Of a DNA stretch of 32,444 bases, positions 28,701 to 32,444 are shown piece after piece; the stretch's first letter is position 1, and each line of letters begins with the position of its first letter. The position numbers were made by a program, and so were the translations under genes. The notes below the pieces were generated by a model, which was not told the DNA's origin, searched no databases, and worked only from the letters and a program-made list of their open reading frames with translations. This DNA is from a virus, in the IMG/VR virus record IMGVR_UViG_3300011416_000026, positions 1-32,444 of that record; one strand, written 5' to 3'.

Positions 28701-28979
28701 GTGATGGACGCGATCGGCGAGCGCTACGGGATCCGCCCCTCTGCCTACTTCAACATCTCCCTCGAAGAGGAAGGGGACCTGGCGCTCGCCTTCGATACCA
28801 CGGTCCGGCTGAGGGGCCAGCGGTACCGGGACGATCAGATGCACCGGGAGCGCGGGACCTTGAGACCGAAGGGAAGAGAGGAAATTCAAGTCCAGAAGAT
28901 CGCTCAGGCCAATGCGTTCGAGGAAATCAGGGCGAAGCTGGACAAGGTGAGGGCGATGAAGGGCACGGAAAATGCCTGA
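28701..28979 (+). CDS. Tail assembly chaperone extension (GT-like)
   Basis: Frame open from upstream of 28620, with GTG 28701 and ATG 28704 but no SD, so it is probably made mainly as a frameshift extension of the 28313-28690 product beginning near 28689. The extension (MDAIGERYGIRPSAYFNISL, followed by a charged helical end) matches the role of T domains that bind the tube protein while the G part binds the tape measure. Its stop overlaps the tape measure start. Confidence 0.72.
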   Translation: MMDAIGERYGIRPSAYFNISLEEEGDLALAFDTTVRLRGQRYRDDQMHRERGTLRPKGREEIQVQKIAQANAFEEIRAKLDKVRAMKGTENA

Positions 28980-30888
28980 TACCAGATTCGGGCTCCTGAT
29001 CGAGGGTGAGGACCGGGCCTCCCAGGCCATCGGCCGCCTGATCCAGGAAAGCCGAGAGCTCAACGCAGAGATGAGGCGCCTCCACGACGCCGGCGCCCTC
29101 GGAGCCGACGTCGCGACCAAGCTCGGGGCCGCCTACCAGCGCCAAAAAGAGATACAGGGCCAGCTCCGGATGGAGTCGAAATCCCTGGCCGATCAGACGG
29201 CCGGGCTCGAGACGATCTTCAAGTCCCTGCTGGCCTTCCTCCCAAGCTTCACCGCGGGCGCCGCCGTTACGGGCTTCGTCACGATGGCGCGCAACGCCGC
29301 GGACCTCCAGGAAGGGCTCGCGAACCTCACAGACCAGCTCGGGATCGGGGAGGCATTCATATCGGGCCTCCAGATCTCAGCAAGGGAGGCGGGCCAGGAC
29401 TTCGGCACGCTGTCGATGGGCGTGACCAGGTTCAACGTCAGGATTGCCGAGGCAGCCCGCGGTAACAAGGAGGCGACCCAGACCTTCCGAGAGCTCGGGG
29501 TCGCGGTCCGAGACGAGGCAACTGGGGGCATCAGGCCGACCGAGGAGATCCTCAAGGACGTTGCGGCCGCGCTGGACTCCATTCCGGACCCGGCCGAGCG
29601 GGCCCGCGTCTCGGTCGAGCTCTTCAGCCGATCCGGGAGCCGGTTCCTCACGACCCTCTCGGCCGACCTCGAAGCCAACAAGAAGCGTGCGGAGGAGCTG
29701 GGGCTCGTATACGGCACGACCGTCGCCGGGCAGGTCACACAGGTCGATCGGTCCTTCGATCGCCTCGGCACGGCCACGAAGGGCCTCACAGCGAGCCTCT
29801 CAGCGATCGCCGCGATCACGCTAGCACCGATCATCGAGGACTCTGCGGCTCTGGCCGAGAACCTCGCGAAGGCGGCCAAGAACGCCGCGGATGCGTTCGC
29901 CGAGATCGAGAAGATGAAGCTCCCGCCTACGGTCGTCGCGACCCCGAGGGGCTTCGCGGACCGAGCTCAGGCCCAGGCTGAGGCGGGCGGGAACTTCCTC
30001 CAGCAGCAGAACGAGCAGCTGCGCCGTGGGCTTGGCCTCATCGTCCCCGGCACGACGTGGCCGCCCCCAGGCCCCGCGTTCCCCAGCCAAGAGCAATTCA
30101 TGGAGATCGACCGGGCCACGGGCGCCCTGGTCAAGTCGGCCGAGACGCTCGAGGAGGAATTCAAGCGGCTGTCGGAGGCCTCGATGTTGGTCGGAGGCGG
30201 CCAGAAGACGATGTCGGGGATGTCGGTCCGCGGGCTCCCGACCCCGGAGGACAAGATCTCGAAGGCGTACCGGGAGAACGACGCCTTCTGGGAAGAGGTC
30301 GCCGAGCAGCAGAAGAAGAGCAAGAAGGAGGCGCTCGATGGCGGCAAGGCGGCCGAGGCGTCGAAGGACAAACTGAAGACCCAGGTAGACGCTATCGACG
30401 ATGCGGTGACCAGCGTCTTCTCGAATTTCTACCGATCGGTGATCGAGGCTCGAGATCCGCTCCAGTCTCTGGTCGAGGTGCTCATCAATACCGTTATTTC
30501 CGCCTTCGCCCGCGGCGGCTTCGGTGGCGGCGGCGTCGGTGGAATCATCGGTGGAATCGTCAGTGCGGTCATCCCCTTCGCGCACGGAGGCACGATCGCG
30601 AGCGGGATCCGCGGCAGCGACACCGTCCTTGGGGTCTTTCACCGGGGCGAGACCGCGATCGACTCGACGCTCACGGACTGGCTCACGGAGCAGATGAGGG
30701 CTAGCCGGGCCCCGTTCTCCTCAGTGGCTCAGCAGGGAGCGACGATCGTGAACTTCAACGACGGCGCCCTCCGCATCGAGGCGGGCGGCGGGCTCACCGA
30801 CCGGGCCTCTATTCGCCGCCTCGTCAACCGGGACTTGATGCCCGAGATCGAGCGCGCGATCCGAACTTCGTCGTACCGGAGGAGCTGA
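28972..30888 (+). CDS. Tape measure protein
   Basis: A 638-aa protein at ATG 28972, overlapping the preceding stop by 8 nt. It is largely helical and low-complexity Ala/Glu/Lys-rich, with coiled-coil start (IQESRELNAEMRRLHDAG), hydrophobic segments near residues 84-107 and 263-287, a Gly-rich C-terminal hydrophobic part (GGFGGGGVGGIIGGIVSAVI), and the typical end SGIRGSDTVLGVFHRGE. It sets tail length and spans the inner membrane during DNA entry. At about 0.15 nm per residue the tail would be roughly 95 nm; this estimate assumes an extended helix. Confidence 0.9.
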   Translation: MPDTRFGLLIEGEDRASQAIGRLIQESRELNAEMRRLHDAGALGADVATKLGAAYQRQKEIQGQLRMESKSLADQTAGLETIFKSLLAFLPSFTAGAAVTGFVTMARNAADLQEGLANLTDQLGIGEAFISGLQISAREAGQDFGTLSMGVTRFNVRIAEAARGNKEATQTFRELGVAVRDEATGGIRPTEEILKDVAAALDSIPDPAERARVSVELFSRSGSRFLTTLSADLEANKKRAEELGLVYGTTVAGQVTQVDRSFDRLGTATKGLTASLSAIAAITLAPIIEDSAALAENLAKAAKNAADAFAEIEKMKLPPTVVATPRGFADRAQAQAEAGGNFLQQQNEQLRRGLGLIVPGTTWPPPGPAFPSQEQFMEIDRATGALVKSAETLEEEFKRLSEASMLVGGGQKTMSGMSVRGLPTPEDKISKAYRENDAFWEEVAEQQKKSKKEALDGGKAAEASKDKLKTQVDAIDDAVTSVFSNFYRSVIEARDPLQSLVEVLINTVISAFARGGFGGGGVGGIIGGIVSAVIPFAHGGTIASGIRGSDTVLGVFHRGETAIDSTLTDWLTEQMRASRAPFSSVAQQGATIVNFNDGALRIEAGGGLTDRASIRRLVNRDLMPEIERAIRTSSYRRS

Positions 30889-30892
30889 CCCC

Positions 30893-31753
30893 GTGCCCGT
30901 TGAAACCATCCTCTTCCTGGACAACAAGGTTGATCCGTCGAACACGGCGCTCTCGATCCACAGCGCGAGCAGCACGGAGAATGGATACTCGACCGAGAAC
31001 GTGCGTGACACGGACTACTCGACCGCATGGAAACCGAGCGACAGCTCCTCCGACGAGTACATCCAACTCGACGGAGGAGCCGCAGGCTTCCTCGGGAATT
31101 CGCCGGACACGAACTACATGGTGATCGGATACGACGCCCGTGGCGTGCAGCAGACCACGATCCGAGTCCGGACTGACAGTGGCGATAACCCGGCGGGTGC
31201 GTTCTCTGAGAACCGAGCGACATTCACCCTGAACGCCTCGGGCCCCACCTGCGCGTGGGCCTCCACCGGGGCCGCTTCGACCGGGCGGCGCTACTGGAGG
31301 ATCCTCCAGCTCAACTCGGAGCGCGGGGGAGGCACGAAGACCTGCCCGATCTTCTTCGCCGCCCTATACAACTCCGTCACTGGCGTCTTCAGCATCGACT
31401 CCGACTTCCCAGGCGAATCGATCGACGCTGCGCGCCTCGATTCCTCCTACAACGTAGCCATCGCGAAGAGCGTCGGCGGCCACGTCTTGACAAACAGGAT
31501 CGCCAAGGGCCAGCAGGACTTCGATCTCGTCTTTGACCCCGCATCGCTCACTCTCTGGGAGACGCTGCGCGATCAGTTCTTCGCGATGGACGGACCGCAC
31601 CGCGCCTGGCCGATCCAGATCCAGGGACTACGCAATTACGCCCTCGCGAACTTCCAGTTAGTCCGCATTGACGGGAACCGCTGGGGCTCTCGGCGCGGCT
31701 ACGTCGACACCTACCCGGCCAGCATCCCGCTAGTGACGGAGCCCTTCTCCTAA
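30893..31753 (+). CDS. Distal tail protein, jelly-roll type
   Basis: A 286-aa protein at GTG 30893. The N-terminal part (LDNKVDPSNTALSIHSASST, TDYSTAWKPSDSSSDEYIQLD, NYMVIGYDARG) has the look of a discoidin/F5-8-C-like galactose-binding fold, followed by strands to the C-terminus. Proteins of this type follow the tape measure and form the distal tail ring or hub. Its stop overlaps the next start (TAATG). Assignment is from pattern and position. Confidence 0.72.
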   Translation: MPVETILFLDNKVDPSNTALSIHSASSTENGYSTENVRDTDYSTAWKPSDSSSDEYIQLDGGAAGFLGNSPDTNYMVIGYDARGVQQTTIRVRTDSGDNPAGAFSENRATFTLNASGPTCAWASTGAASTGRRYWRILQLNSERGGGTKTCPIFFAALYNSVTGVFSIDSDFPGESIDAARLDSSYNVAIAKSVGGHVLTNRIAKGQQDFDLVFDPASLTLWETLRDQFFAMDGPHRAWPIQIQGLRNYALANFQLVRIDGNRWGSRRGYVDTYPASIPLVTEPFS

Positions 31754-32444
31754 TGGCGCTCAAGGAGGAACAGGGCAGGACTGGGACGAGGGCGAGACTG
31801 ACCGTCTCCTTCAGCGTGACGGACACCCCGCTCGGGAACCCAGCATTCATCGGGTCGGACTCGGGCTTCCTGATCGGAACGAACCGCGTCTACCCGGTCA
31901 TCCACTCCTGGGGGGACTTCGCGAAGGAAATGGGAGGGTCGACCGTCGACTCGGCCACCGTGACGCTCTCGTTCCTCTCCGACGCGATCTGGGCGCCTAC
32001 GAACGGAACCACCAGGAAGAAGGTCGTCGACTGGTTCCGGGAGCTCCAACTCAGGGATGTTGGGGTCGGTATTCTTCAGTGGAGCGACCTATCCCTATCC
32101 GGCGAATTCATCTGGATTGGGTATGTCGTTGGCATCGAGAACTCCAGACTACAGGACGGGATCCCGGTCCTAGATGTCCTGCTGGCAGCTTCGGTGCGGG
32201 ATCTCGAGCGTATCCCGATTTCGGACCTCATCACGAAGGCCAGCTTCGCCAACTGTCCGGACCAGTCGCTCGGGCTGATGCTGCCTAGAGCCTACGGAGA
32301 GGTGTTCAACGGGCTCTCTGGTGGAGGCGGCGGGCGCAACACGCGCGGGATGACGGGGCACACGATGCAGGGCATCCGTGGCGTCGTGGTGGATGAGAAC
32401 GTGGCGACCGCGAAGTCTACGATCCGCTTCTCCAAGAACGACGG
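31753..32444 (+). CDS. Distal tail protein, N-terminal part (3' end missing)
   Basis: ATG 31753 overlaps the upstream TAA. The visible 230 codons include SFSVTDTPLGNPAFIGSDSG, a charged region ending KKVVDWFRELQLR, and SFANCPDQSLGLMLPRAYGE, with a Gly-rich loop further on. The frame runs off the window end and, with base 1, continues into the frame at 2-487. Position after the distal tail ring suggests a baseplate hub or tail-tip protein. No catalytic motif seen. Confidence 0.72.
   Translation, partial: MALKEEQGRTGTRARLTVSFSVTDTPLGNPAFIGSDSGFLIGTNRVYPVIHSWGDFAKEMGGSTVDSATVTLSFLSDAIWAPTNGTTRKKVVDWFRELQLRDVGVGILQWSDLSLSGEFIWIGYVVGIENSRLQDGIPVLDVLLAASVRDLERIPISDLITKASFANCPDQSLGLMLPRAYGEVFNGLSGGGGGRNTRGMTGHTMQGIRGVVVDENVATAKSTIRFSKND

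Overview
The window looks like the genome of a tailed temperate bacteriophage (siphovirus-like) from a high-GC Gram-negative host. Three things support this: a complete set of head and long-tail genes in canonical order, a tyrosine integrase, and two phage-encoded exported proteins, one resembling a small outer-membrane beta-barrel. Bases 32443-32444 plus base 1 complete a Gly codon, so the truncated gene at the right end reads in frame into the truncated gene at the left end. The simplest reading is a circular or circularly permuted genome of about 32.4 kb cut inside one tail gene, giving a joined protein of 392 aa.

Layout: (1) 1-6155, plus strand, distal tail, baseplate and receptor-binding proteins. 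(2) 6164-7358, plus strand, lysis cassette: membrane-anchored coiled-coil protein, 36-aa membrane peptide, M15 endolysin and holin. A hairpin at 7385-7405 separates converging operons. (3) 15645 down to 7410, minus strand, an early operon of tightly coupled genes, many sharing 4-nt stop/start overlaps: HNH protein, zinc-ribbon proteins, YqaJ exonuclease, probable annealing protein, replisome organizer, RusA resolvase, a secreted PA14 protein and small unknowns. A consensus-like sigma70 promoter (TTGACA-N17-TATAGT, 16005-15977) fires into it. (4) 17544 down to 16002, minus strand: exported outer-membrane-like protein, integrase and two tiny basic proteins, preceded by an extended -10 promoter. 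(5) 17365-17933, an array of CTCAAC/GTTGAG repeats in direct and inverted arrangement, mostly in the only large non-coding gap. (6) 18001-32444, plus strand: terminases, portal-MuF fusion, protease-scaffold, decoration, capsid, connectors, tail tube, tail chaperones with a likely +1 shifty-stop frameshift, tape measure and distal tail proteins.

How it works together: the early operon would supply replication and recombination (annealing protein, exonuclease, RusA, replisome organizer). The int operon and the CTCAAC array may control integration and expression from the lysogen. The plus-strand genes form one late module running from terminase through the genome joint to lysis. No CI-like repressor was recognised.

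Most unusual observations: (a) a 78-bp repeat shared between a tail-protein gene and, read antisense, the YqaJ exonuclease gene, where it looks like an in-frame insertion and where nearly all differences are synonymous in the tail-protein frame; (b) the CTCAAC array; (c) the CCC-TGA frameshift site; (d) an internal start for a scaffold protein.
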